Shown piece after piece: positions 1 through 7,904 of a stretch of DNA of 20,206 nucleotides. Under the pieces are notes generated by a model. That model was given only the letters and a program-made list of their open reading frames with translations, was not told the origin of the DNA and made no database searches. The first letter of the stretch is position 1, and each line of letters begins with the position of its first letter. A program made the position numbers and the translations under genes. Source of the DNA: an uncultured Veillonella sp. (GTDB taxonomy: Bacteria; Bacillota; Negativicutes; Veillonellales; Veillonellaceae); NCBI GenBank assembly GCA_900757715.1, contig CAAEOZ010000317.1:1-20206 (forward strand), written 5' to 3'.

Positions 1-49
1 AATCTAAAGTGCCTTCAGGAAGAAGAAGGCGATAACCGTTTAACTCCAT
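1..49 (-). CDS. Putative transposase, N-terminal fragment cut by the window edge
   Basis: Reading leftward from an ATG at 49, the 16 visible codons give MELNGYRLLLPEGTLD. The LLLPEG-LD string resembles, from memory, the N-terminus of Bacteroidales transposases of the ISL3/ISAon1 type, which begin with a short 'LLLPEGILDYF'-like segment. Only 16 residues can be seen, so the family is tentative. The gene diverges from the SusD remnant to its right. An insertion here would explain why that remnant lacks its N-terminal part. The element's terminal repeat would have to lie between about 50 and 155, but its partner end is outside the window. Confidence 0.4.
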   Translation of the reverse strand, partial: MELNGYRLLLPEGTLD

Positions 50-235
50 AAGCTATGAATTTGGAGACAAAGATAACAATTTATAAATTTACCCCTCAGG
101 TTTTTACATTGACCCGAAATTTTGGCTCAGTAGATTTTTAGCGGGGATTATTTTTTATACTCGTGAAGTATTGCTTACTTCGCATTATGAATAACGATTA
201 TTTGAACATGCTAGCCAGCCTCGTGTTGCCGGGTA
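50..235. other. Junction between putative IS end and SusD remnant
   Basis: This AT-rich stretch has no intact gene. It should contain the upstream region of the leftward transposase-like gene and the end of the mobile element. From about 156 some short plus-strand peptides look as if they could be decayed SusD sequence: YTREVLLTSHYE at 156-191, then NNDYLNMLASLVLPG at 190-234 in the next frame. They flow into the better-supported remnant starting at 236. That assignment is a reading by eye. No terminal inverted repeat can be proven without the other IS end. Confidence 0.3.
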
Positions 236-890
236 GGAGGAATTTCCTATGGAGCACACAGAATGATTAGTAAGGCTTTATTTGAGCAAATCCCGGATGA
301 TGATTGGCGCAAAGAAACTTGGATTGCTCCTGAAGATGCCGGAAAGGCTCCTGGTACCAAGTATCATACCTTGTTTACCGATGAGAATTTTAAAAAAGTG
401 CCTGCATATGTTCATTTAAAATTCAAGCTGAAAGAAGGCAATATGATTGACGCCAATGTAGGTGCACCGATAGATAATCTTTTAATGCGTGTTGAAGAAT
501 TGTATTTTATTGAGGCTGAGGCAATAGCCGCTAGTCAGGGGGGTAAGCGCTGGAATTTCTGCTTTGGAGAATTTTATGAAAACTTATCGTTACAGTTCCT
601 ACCAATGTACGGCATCTGCTATGGAAGATTTTCGTAAGGAATTGATTTTGCAAAAAAGAATAGAGTTTTGGGGAGAGGGTATTATTTATTGGAATTATAA
701 GCGTTTGGAATTGTCTGTTACCCGAGGGTATTCAGGTACTAATTGTCCGGTGGGGTATCGTATGAACTCTAAGGAAGGATATTGCTGTCCATGGTTCAAT
801 TTATTTTTTAGTAAATTTGAATCTATTAATAATCAATCTATTATTTTGAATCCAGATCCTTCGGCTATAGTGGAGGACTGGACAGAATAA
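236..890 (+). pseudogene. RagB/SusD family lipoprotein, N-terminally truncated and frameshifted
   Basis: Two overlapping frames together read as the C-terminal part of a SusD-like starch/glycan-binding lipoprotein. The first (about 236-545) contains MISKALFEQIPDDDWRK and then MRVEELYFIEAEAIAASQG, the TPR-region signature of the family. The second (from about 543 to 890) contains LILQKRIEFWGEG, YWNYKRL and a NPDPSAIVEDWTE end, all typical of SusD C-termini. The frames join at a run of six G (538-543): with five G the reading is continuous as QGVSAGISALENFMK. No signal peptide, lipobox or N-terminal half is present, and no matching susC precedes it. It is therefore a relic of another PUL, probably cut by the element to its left. 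The single G could also be a sequencing error, but the missing N-terminus could not. Confidence 0.85.
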
Positions 891-966
891 TAAATTGTTA
901 ATTTTTAAAGATTAGTTTATGGTTTAGCATTGTGAATGTTTGGATAGACGTTCATCTTGTTCCTTT

Positions 967-998
967 CTCTGCCGAAGTATAGCTTCGGCAGAGTTTTT
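967..998 (+). terminator. Rho-independent terminator after the SusD remnant
   Basis: A perfect 11-bp stem (CTCTGCCGAAG at 967-977 and CTTCGGCAGAG at 983-993) closes a 5-nt loop (TATAG) and is followed at once by TTTTT (994-998). It lies 77 bp after the stop of the SusD remnant. It separates the relic from the regulator gene and so marks the left boundary of the PUL transcription unit. Confidence 0.88.
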
Positions 999-1099
999 CG
1001 GAGAGGAAGGTTATGGTGTGATATTGCTGTTTGCGGTATAATTTCTTATAAAAACAGGTCTAATCATTGTAATAACTATTCAGTCTGTTGGTTTGTGAT

Positions 1100-1133
1100 A
1101 TCTTTTTCCGATATTTGTATAATCGAAAAAGAT
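1100..1133 (+). promoter_or_regulatory. Inverted repeat over a -7-like box upstream of the regulator gene
   Basis: ATCTTTTTC (1100-1108), one extra C, then GAT pairs with ATC and GAAAAAGAT (1122-1133) around a 9-nt centre, ATTTGTATA. This makes 12 base pairs with a single bulge, ending 7 bp before the ATG at 1141. The centre overlaps GATATTTG (1110-1117), seven of eight letters of the Bacteroides -7 consensus TAnnTTTG. If that is the promoter, the repeat would be an operator and transcription would begin almost at the start codon. The spacing to the nearest TTTG (1092-1095) is too short for a standard -33 box, so promoter function is uncertain. Confidence 0.35.
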
Positions 1134-1140
1134 AAATACG

Positions 1141-4100
1141 ATGTTGAAACAGATTCTTTTTATATGGTTGTGTTTTTCTGCCTTGACTTTGTTTGGTCAG
1201 AGTTTGATTGATATTAAATATTATTCTGTTCAAGACGGACTGTCGCAGAAAAATATTCAGAATCTGATTCAGGATGACAATGGTTATATATGGATGTCTA
1301 CTTGGAATGGGTTAGAGCGTTTTGACGGATATTCTTTTACTAACTATAAAACCTATCCTGGAAGTAAAGTACGTATAGCGAATCATCGTTTCACCAAGAT
1401 TGAAAAAAGTTCGTTGAATAACGTCTGGTGCCAGACGTATGATAAACATTGCTATTTATTTAATACCCGTACCTATCAATATGAAGATCCGTTCCTTTTC
1501 AATAAAAGTCTGGTAAATTCAGTTGAGAAGCTTTATGTATTGCGTGAAGGAATAACGTGGGCAGTAGGTACGCAAAACGAGTTGTTCCGTATGGATGAAA
1601 ATAAATTCCCAGATATGGAATCTGTACAGTTATATACCGGAAAAACAGAAAATAGTATAGGAGACAGCATTTATACTATTATACAGGATAAAGATGGAGA
1701 TGAATGGATTCTGACAAATAAGGGAACTACTATTGTGGGGAAGAAGAGTATAGCGAATCTTATGCCTTTTAAATTCATGGTGGAGAATGCAGATGATATT
1801 TATCTTGCTACTTCAAAAGGATTTTTTGCCCGCTATGATTATCAGAATCAGAATGTTGTACCGTGTGTTCCTGATGAATCCATGTTCGAGATTATTGGAT
1901 TGAAGTCCCTGTCTGATCATAAAATAGCTATCCTGCAAAAAAAAGGTATTCGATTTTATGATCCGAAAACTGGTAAATTCACTTTTTATGAAATTCCTAT
2001 AGAGATTAATCCTGATATTTATCAAGATAAGCAAGGAAATATTTGGATGTTGGGAGTGACTGATGGAGTGATTCGTTTGGATTATCAAAATGAGGACATG
2101 GATTTGTTGAGTTATCCTAGATGTAAGGAAATTCCATTTACAGCTCCTTGCACTTTTATTCATGAAGATGAATATGGATGTATTTGGATTAATCCTGCAG
2201 GTGGTGAGTTCTGTTTTTATAATCCGGTAACTCGGAAGTTGGAACAGGCTTATATTTATGATGATATGGGAGAACGTAAGTTAGTTTCACTCCCAGCTTT
2301 TAGTTATATGATTGATCAACATCATAATTTATGGTATAACCATGACGGTTTTGGGTATATATCGTTTCATCAGAAAAATATTGATTATATAACAAATACT
2401 CCTAAGGGAATGGCACGTGCCTTGACTGAGGATCATCAAAAACGCCTTTGGATTGGATGGAAGCGTAATCATAAAAGACAACCGGGAAATCTTTGTCTTT
2501 ATGATTCATTAGGACAATGGATTGGCAATATTTCGAGAGATGGAAAGTTATTAGCTGATCATTCAGCTGCTTTTAACGTTGATGTATATTGTATTTATGA
2601 AGATAGAGAACAGAATATATGGCTGGGAACAAAGGAGGATGGACTTTTTTTGCTTACTCCGAAAAATGAGAATAATTATGAAGTTACACAATATATACCT
2701 CGTGAAGATGATTCTTATAGCATTTCTTCAAACTCTGTATATTCTATTCTGCAAGATTCAAAAGGGCGAATGTGGATAGGAACTTGGGGAGGTGGCATTA
2801 ATTTGATTGACCATTCTTCGGAAAATGGTCATATACGTTTTATTCATTCAAGGAATATTCTTAATAATTATCCTATTCATGTATGTGAGAAAGTTCGTTG
2901 TCTGTATGAGGCTGAAAATGGAGTTGTCCTGATTGGAACTACGGGGGGATTGCTAGCTTGTCCTTCAGAATTTATGAAACCGGAAGCGATCAGATTCTAT
3001 CACAATATTTGTGAGGAACGATATTCCAGTCTAAGCAATAATGATGTGCTTAATATTACCCAAACCCGTAGGGGAAAGCTTATAGTAACAACGCAAAGTG
3101 GAGGGATAAATATTCTAGAGGGACATGGTGATTTGTCTGAAAAGTTAATTTTTGAGCATTACAATGCAACGATAGGGCAAGTTTCTGATTTGACTCTTTC
3201 TACTATTGAGGATAAGGAAGGAAATATATGGGTTGTTTCAGAGAATAAAATATCAAAATACGATGCAGAAATGAATTTGTTGGGTGAGCTTAGTGATCAA
3301 ATATTGATGGCTGAAACCAAGCCGGTTCTGCTATCTTCCGGTAAATTGTTTTTAGGGTCACTATATGGTGCGTTATGTATTACTCCTGATGAACTGCATA
3401 AAAGTGATTTTGTTCCTCCTATTGTTTTTTCTCATCTTGATATTTATTTGAACAATACCTCTCGTCGTCAGGATATATATAATCATCGTGAGGTCCAGTA
3501 TTTACAGGCTGACGAGCGTAATTTTATTATCACCTTTGCCGCTTTGGATTATGTTAATTCTCCGGCTATTAAATATGCATATCGAATCAAGGGGCTGAAT
3601 GACCAGTGGATAGACCTTGGAAATAACCGTTCTGCCAGTTTGGTGAATATACCTGCTGGTGATTATTTGTTTCAGGTCAAATCGACTAATGCTGATGGAG
3701 TATGGGTGGATAATGTAACTTCTTTATCTATACATATTGCTCCTGTATTCGGTGAGACTGTTTGGGCGATACTACTCTATACCATCATAGCAGTGGGGAT
3801 TATGTTGGTAGTGGTTTACATAGTGATACGTATCACTAATCTGCAACGCAGAGTGGATTTTGAACAACAAATTTCCAACTTGAAACTGCGTTTTTTCACT
3901 GATATATCTCATGAACTTCGTACACCGTTGACGCTTATAACCAGTCCTATTGACGAAGTCATCAGCAATGAGAAATTATCTGATGTTGGCATGGAGAATA
4001 TGCAAGTGGCCAAAAGAAATGCGGACAGGATGCTGCGGCTTATCAATCAAATATTGGATTTTCGCAAGATACAGAATGATAAAATGAAAGTGTTGGTGGA

Positions 4101-5463
4101 GCAAGTAGATGTAATCCCTTTGATTTTAAAAATCTACGGTAATTTTGTTCCTATGGCTCATACGCACCGTATTGATTTCAGGTTGATTTGTCCTCTTGAT
4201 ACTTTTGTTATGTATACGGATGTGGACAAATTAGAAAAGATTCTTTTTAATTTATTGTCCAATGCCTTTAAATATACTCCCGATGAGAAAAGTATCTTCT
4301 TGTCTGTTACTTGTGAGAAACAGATTTTATGTTTGCAAGTAAAGGATGAGGGCAGGGGAATTAATGCTCAAAAGCTCAACCGTTTGTTTACCCGTTTTGA
4401 TACGTTAGATGAGGCTGATCCTAATATGTCTACCGGCATAGGACTTTCATTGGTTAAAGAATTATTGAATCTGCTTCATGGTACAGTCAGAGTAGACAGT
4501 AAATTGGGTGAGGGTAGCAGTTTCTTTGTCAGGTTGCCGGGAAGTCGCGATACGTTTGATGCCGATGCCAATGCCGAATTTATTCTGGCCGATGGTGAAA
4601 ATTCCGGTTCGGAAACAGTGGTACCTGATAATCTTATAGAAGAGGAGGAAGATAAGGAAACACGGATTCTTATTATTGAGGATAATGAGGAACTTCGTCA
4701 TTTTATCTGTGGCGTACTCGCCAGGGAGTATGTGGTTTTTGAAGCGGGTAACGGTCGTCAAGGACTTGAAATGACTTTGAGTGAATTGCCTGATATTGTG
4801 ATCAGTGACATTATGATGCCTGAAATGGATGGAATAGAGTATCTGAAACAAGTGAAAGGGAATAGTGATATCTGTCATATTCCTATCATTCTGCTATCTG
4901 CTAAGTCTTCGTTGAATGATCAGATTCAGGGATTGGAATATGGAGCAGATGAATATATAACAAAACCTTTCAGTTCTGCTTATTTGAAGGCTAGGGTAGA
5001 TTCTTTGCTCAAACAAAGGCAAATGTTGTATGATTATTATACTTCAAAAATGAGAGAAGAGAAGGATGCTTCTCTTATGGAACAACTTGCTCCTTCTACT
5101 CCCCAAGTTACTCATTTCGATGATGATTTCATCCGTAATATCCTTCAGAGTGTGGAAGAAAACATTCAGAATTCCGAATTTAGAATTGATGATTTGGCCG
5201 AGGCCATGAGTATGAGCCGGACTGTATTCTATCGGAAAGTGAAATCTCTGATGGGAGTTTCTCCCGTAGATTTTGTCAAGACGATGCGGATCAAACGGGC
5301 AGTCCAGCTTTTGGAACAGGATGAATTAACTGTATCTGAAGTAGGATATATGAGTGGATTCACTACTCCGCAATATTTCAGTAGAGTGTTCAAAGAAGCG
5401 ATGGGATGTACACCAAAAGAGTATAAATTAAAACATAAACCGATTGGTGGGCAAAATGTGTAA
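1141..5463 (+). CDS. Hybrid two-component system sensor/regulator (HTCS) of the pectin PUL
   Basis: This single protein of 1440 residues combines sensor kinase and response regulator, as in Bacteroidetes HTCS proteins. A signal peptide (about 1-20, ending LFGQ) exports a periplasmic beta-propeller sensor made of repeated IW-x-GTW-GG-type Reg_prop motifs (for example GYIWMSTWNGLERFDGYSF). This is followed by a Y_Y_Y domain before a transmembrane helix at about 876-900. The cytoplasmic part has HisKA with the phospho-accepting His924 (SHELRTP), an ATPase domain (Asn1041; DEGRG at 1069-1073; TGIGLSL at 1098-1104), a receiver domain with Asp1223 (SDIMMPEMDG) and Lys1275, and a C-terminal AraC-type helix-turn-helix (about 1335-1435). 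All key residues are present, so it should be functional. It lies directly upstream of the enzyme genes on the same strand. HTCS proteins typically bind a breakdown oligosaccharide and switch on the adjacent PUL; the ligand here, probably a pectin fragment, is inferred from the neighbours. Confidence 0.96.
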   Translation: MLKQILFIWLCFSALTLFGQSLIDIKYYSVQDGLSQKNIQNLIQDDNGYIWMSTWNGLERFDGYSFTNYKTYPGSKVRIANHRFTKIEKSSLNNVWCQTYDKHCYLFNTRTYQYEDPFLFNKSLVNSVEKLYVLREGITWAVGTQNELFRMDENKFPDMESVQLYTGKTENSIGDSIYTIIQDKDGDEWILTNKGTTIVGKKSIANLMPFKFMVENADDIYLATSKGFFARYDYQNQNVVPCVPDESMFEIIGLKSLSDHKIAILQKKGIRFYDPKTGKFTFYEIPIEINPDIYQDKQGNIWMLGVTDGVIRLDYQNEDMDLLSYPRCKEIPFTAPCTFIHEDEYGCIWINPAGGEFCFYNPVTRKLEQAYIYDDMGERKLVSLPAFSYMIDQHHNLWYNHDGFGYISFHQKNIDYITNTPKGMARALTEDHQKRLWIGWKRNHKRQPGNLCLYDSLGQWIGNISRDGKLLADHSAAFNVDVYCIYEDREQNIWLGTKEDGLFLLTPKNENNYEVTQYIPREDDSYSISSNSVYSILQDSKGRMWIGTWGGGINLIDHSSENGHIRFIHSRNILNNYPIHVCEKVRCLYEAENGVVLIGTTGGLLACPSEFMKPEAIRFYHNICEERYSSLSNNDVLNITQTRRGKLIVTTQSGGINILEGHGDLSEKLIFEHYNATIGQVSDLTLSTIEDKEGNIWVVSENKISKYDAEMNLLGELSDQILMAETKPVLLSSGKLFLGSLYGALCITPDELHKSDFVPPIVFSHLDIYLNNTSRRQDIYNHREVQYLQADERNFIITFAALDYVNSPAIKYAYRIKGLNDQWIDLGNNRSASLVNIPAGDYLFQVKSTNADGVWVDNVTSLSIHIAPVFGETVWAILLYTIIAVGIMLVVVYIVIRITNLQRRVDFEQQISNLKLRFFTDISHELRTPLTLITSPIDEVISNEKLSDVGMENMQVAKRNADRMLRLINQILDFRKIQNDKMKVLVEQVDVIPLILKIYGNFVPMAHTHRIDFRLICPLDTFVMYTDVDKLEKILFNLLSNAFKYTPDEKSIFLSVTCEKQILCLQVKDEGRGINAQKLNRLFTRFDTLDEADPNMSTGIGLSLVKELLNLLHGTVRVDSKLGEGSSFFVRLPGSRDTFDADANAEFILADGENSGSETVVPDNLIEEEEDKETRILIIEDNEELRHFICGVLAREYVVFEAGNGRQGLEMTLSELPDIVISDIMMPEMDGIEYLKQVKGNSDICHIPIILLSAKSSLNDQIQGLEYGADEYITKPFSSAYLKARVDSLLKQRQMLYDYYTSKMREEKDASLMEQLAPSTPQVTHFDDDFIRNILQSVEENIQNSEFRIDDLAEAMSMSRTVFYRKVKSLMGVSPVDFVKTMRIKRAVQLLEQDELTVSEVGYMSGFTTPQYFSRVFKEAMGCTPKEYKLKHKPIGGQNV

Positions 5464-5494
5464 CTAATAGCCTAAATACTGCAACTTCCACACA

Positions 5495-5520
5495 GGTATC
5501 CTATTTTATATTTGCATAGA
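5495..5520 (+). promoter_or_regulatory. Probable promoter for the enzyme operon (TATATTTG -7 box)
   Basis: TATATTTG at 5507-5514 matches the Bacteroides -7 consensus TAnnTTTG exactly and lies 28 bp before the GH28 start codon. No clear -33 TTTG is found 19-21 bp upstream, as expected for an activator-dependent promoter. Just upstream sits TCCTATTTT (5499-5507), also found in front of the susC -7 box (14972-14980). The gap after the regulator gene is only 79 bp, so this is the only place for an independent start. Confidence 0.55.
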
Positions 5521-5542
5521 ATTATAAACATAATACAATACT

Positions 5543-6934
5543 ATGCAGACAAGAACCGTTCAAATTTTGGCATCTTTGCTGTTTTTGACAACAGCCATAT
5601 CTTCATGCGATAAAAAAGAAGTGTCTCCCTGGGATAAGATGGTAGAGGTTAACAATCAAATTGTACCTCCCGTCTTTCCTGATAGGACTTTTGTGATTAC
5701 TGATTATCACGATGTGAAAGACACGCTTTATACAAATGCCATCAATCAGGCCATAGCTATTTGTTCTGAACAGGGAGGTGGAAAAGTGGTTATTCCCAAT
5801 GGAGAATTTTTCACAGCCTCCATTCGTTTGAAGTCCAATGTAAATCTCCATTTATCTGATAGTACGATTTTGAAGTTTACTACAGATCCTTTTCTTTTTG
5901 ATACTGTACAGACCCGTATAGAAGGAATAGATTGTTACAATATCTCTCCGTTGATTTATGCCTATGGAGAAAGTAATATTGCCATCACTGGTAATGGGGT
6001 GATGGATGGTCAGGCTGATAGAAGTAATTGGTTCAGCGAAAGCAGAATTCGTGGCATTGTACAGGAAGATGGTAAAAAAATAAATGAGAAAACTTTATTG
6101 TATGAAATGAAAGAGGATTCTATTCCTTTTAAAGAACGGGTCTTTATGAGAGAGAATGGCATGCGCCCTCAGTTTATTAATCTCTACAAATGTAAGAATA
6201 TTCTATTGGAAGGATTTACTATCAACCGTTCGCCGTTTTGGCTCATTCATCCGTTGTTGTCCGAGAATATCACTGTCAGAAAAGTAAAGATGCAGAGTCA
6301 TGGTTATAATAATGATGGTTGTGATCCGGAATCATGTAGGAATGTGTTGATTGAGGATTGTGATTTTGATACAGGCGATGATTGTATCGCCATCAAATCG
6401 GGACGTGATGAAGATGGCCGTTACTGGAATATTCCCAGTGAGAATATTATAGTCCGTCATTGCAGAATGAAGGATGGTCATGCTGGAGTGGCTATTGGCA
6501 GTGAGGTGACTGGAGGATGCCGTAACGTGTGGGTGGAAAATTGTACCATGGACAGTCCTGAACTCGACCGTATTATCCGTATAAAATCAAATGCAATACG
6601 AGGAGGTGAAGTAGAAAACATATTTGTCCGGAATATAAGGGTAGGTGAGTGTAAGGAGTCTATTTTAGGCTTTGAATTGAAATACTGGCATGTGGATGAC
6701 GGACCGTATCTTCCTTATTTTCATAATATTCATTTGGAAAATATCACAAGTAAGAAAAGTCAGTATGTTTTGCATCTGGATGGTTTTGAAGATAAAATAC
6801 GGGCACGAGATATTTTTATAAAGGATTGTACTTTTGATGGAGTGATGAAACCTGAGATTAATAAAGTAATTGGTGTTGAAAACATTCATTTTGAGAATGT
6901 AACAGTAAATGGACAGGATTTTAAAGGATTATAA
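5543..6934 (+). CDS. GH28 family pectin hydrolase (polygalacturonase / rhamnogalacturonase type), lipoprotein
   Basis: This 463-residue protein begins with a lipoprotein signal peptide (AISSC, Cys22), so it is probably anchored in a membrane, at the surface or in the periplasm. The body is a right-handed parallel beta-helix of the GH28 family, shown by repeats such as NILLEGFTINRSPFWLIHPL. All family catalytic motifs are visible: NNDGCD (Asp258, Asp261), GDD (Asp279, Asp280), GHAG (His313) and RIK (Arg346-Lys348). GH28 enzymes hydrolyse alpha-1,4 galacturonic acid links in homogalacturonan or related links in rhamnogalacturonan or xylogalacturonan. Which substrate applies here cannot be read from the sequence. 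It is the first enzyme gene of the operon, 79 bp after the regulator, and the next gene starts 4 bp after its stop. Confidence 0.93.
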   Translation: MQTRTVQILASLLFLTTAISSCDKKEVSPWDKMVEVNNQIVPPVFPDRTFVITDYHDVKDTLYTNAINQAIAICSEQGGGKVVIPNGEFFTASIRLKSNVNLHLSDSTILKFTTDPFLFDTVQTRIEGIDCYNISPLIYAYGESNIAITGNGVMDGQADRSNWFSESRIRGIVQEDGKKINEKTLLYEMKEDSIPFKERVFMRENGMRPQFINLYKCKNILLEGFTINRSPFWLIHPLLSENITVRKVKMQSHGYNNDGCDPESCRNVLIEDCDFDTGDDCIAIKSGRDEDGRYWNIPSENIIVRHCRMKDGHAGVAIGSEVTGGCRNVWVENCTMDSPELDRIIRIKSNAIRGGEVENIFVRNIRVGECKESILGFELKYWHVDDGPYLPYFHNIHLENITSKKSQYVLHLDGFEDKIRARDIFIKDCTFDGVMKPEINKVIGVENIHFENVTVNGQDFKGL

Positions 6935-6938
6935 AGTG

Positions 6939-7868
6939 ATGGACAGATTCGCATTTTTATTAAGCTTTCTTTTGGGAGCATTGATGACGATCACTCTTCA
7001 GGCTCAGAAAATAATTCCTTTGTGGCAGAATAATATGCCCAATAGTAAAGGCATAACTCTTAAAGACTCTGTAGCCAGGGAACGTGTGGTGCAAGTCGGG
7101 ACTCCCACAATTCATGTTTATGAACCGTCAAAAGCTGAGCGTACTGGTACGGCGGTACTGATCATTCCCGGTGGCGGATATGTGAAATTGGCGCATGAAA
7201 TCAGTGGTATTGCATTGGCTAAATGGTATAATACTTTGGGAGTAACAGCTTTTGTTCTGATGCATCGTTTTCCACAATCGCCGGATGTAATAGAATCTTA
7301 TAAAGCTCCTTTGCAGGATGGACAACGTGCTCTTCGCTATATACGTGCCCATGCGGAGGAATATGGAATAGATATTCATAAAGTGGGCGTGATGGGTTGT
7401 TCTGCCGGTGGCCATTTGGCTGCTTCATTGTGTGCTATTGATGAAGACTGGTCTAAAGTGGGCGATACGTTGGATGCGTATAGTTGTAAACCCTCTTTTG
7501 CTGTATTGATCTCTCCGGTTATTTCTATGGATGATGCTATTGTTCATGAAGGTAGCCGGACAAATCTGTTGGGAAAGCGGGAACAGGATATTACTCTCAG
7601 GAATTTGTTTTCTTTGGAGAAACAAGTGAATGGTAACACGGCACCGGCTATTTTGTTTCATGCTTCTAATGATAAGGCTGTCTCTCCTTTGAACAGCATA
7701 GCCTATTATACTGCTTTATATAAGGCAGGAATAGAGAAATCCTCGTTGCATCTGTTCCCTACCGGTGGGCATGCCATTTCCTTGCGTGCCCAAAGGGGAA
7801 GCACGGTAATGTGGCCGGAACTGGCCGAAGCTTGGTTGATAGAAAACGGATTTCTTTCTCCATTATAA
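6939..7868 (+). CDS. Secreted alpha/beta-hydrolase, probable carbohydrate acetylesterase
   Basis: I chose ATG 6939 over an in-frame ATG at 6909: it lies 4 bp after the GH28 stop and starts directly with a signal peptide (MDRFAFLLSFLLGALM, ending LQAQ at about residue 23). The mature protein of about 286 residues has an alpha/beta-hydrolase fold of the Aes/acetylxylan-esterase type. It shows an oxyanion motif IIPGGGY, the nucleophile elbow GCSAGG (Ser155), an acid ASNDKAV (Asp245) and a catalytic GGHAIS (His278). Proteins of this type in PULs usually remove O-acetyl groups from plant glycans. With GH28, CE8 and a CE12 relic as neighbours, acetylated pectin is the likely substrate (inference). 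It could partly replace the decayed CE12 enzyme. Translational coupling to GH28 is likely. Confidence 0.85.
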   Translation: MDRFAFLLSFLLGALMTITLQAQKIIPLWQNNMPNSKGITLKDSVARERVVQVGTPTIHVYEPSKAERTGTAVLIIPGGGYVKLAHEISGIALAKWYNTLGVTAFVLMHRFPQSPDVIESYKAPLQDGQRALRYIRAHAEEYGIDIHKVGVMGCSAGGHLAASLCAIDEDWSKVGDTLDAYSCKPSFAVLISPVISMDDAIVHEGSRTNLLGKREQDITLRNLFSLEKQVNGNTAPAILFHASNDKAVSPLNSIAYYTALYKAGIEKSSLHLFPTGGHAISLRAQRGSTVMWPELAEAWLIENGFLSPL

Positions 7869-7904
7869 AAGTCGATACCATTTATTCATTAATTTAATTA
7901 TAGA

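Noticed and set aside
957..1211. 84-codon open frame upstream of the regulator
   Set aside because: It overlaps the terminator hairpin and the regulator start in another frame, and its composition is not protein-like.
4462..4878. 138-codon minus-strand open frame inside the regulator gene
   Set aside because: It is antisense to the kinase/receiver region of a clear HTCS and looks like nothing known.
5513..5547. TGCATAG/CTATGCA repeat pairing with the GH28 start codon
   Set aside because: The left arm overlaps the -7 box, so it would not be in the mRNA made from that promoter; only 7 bp match.
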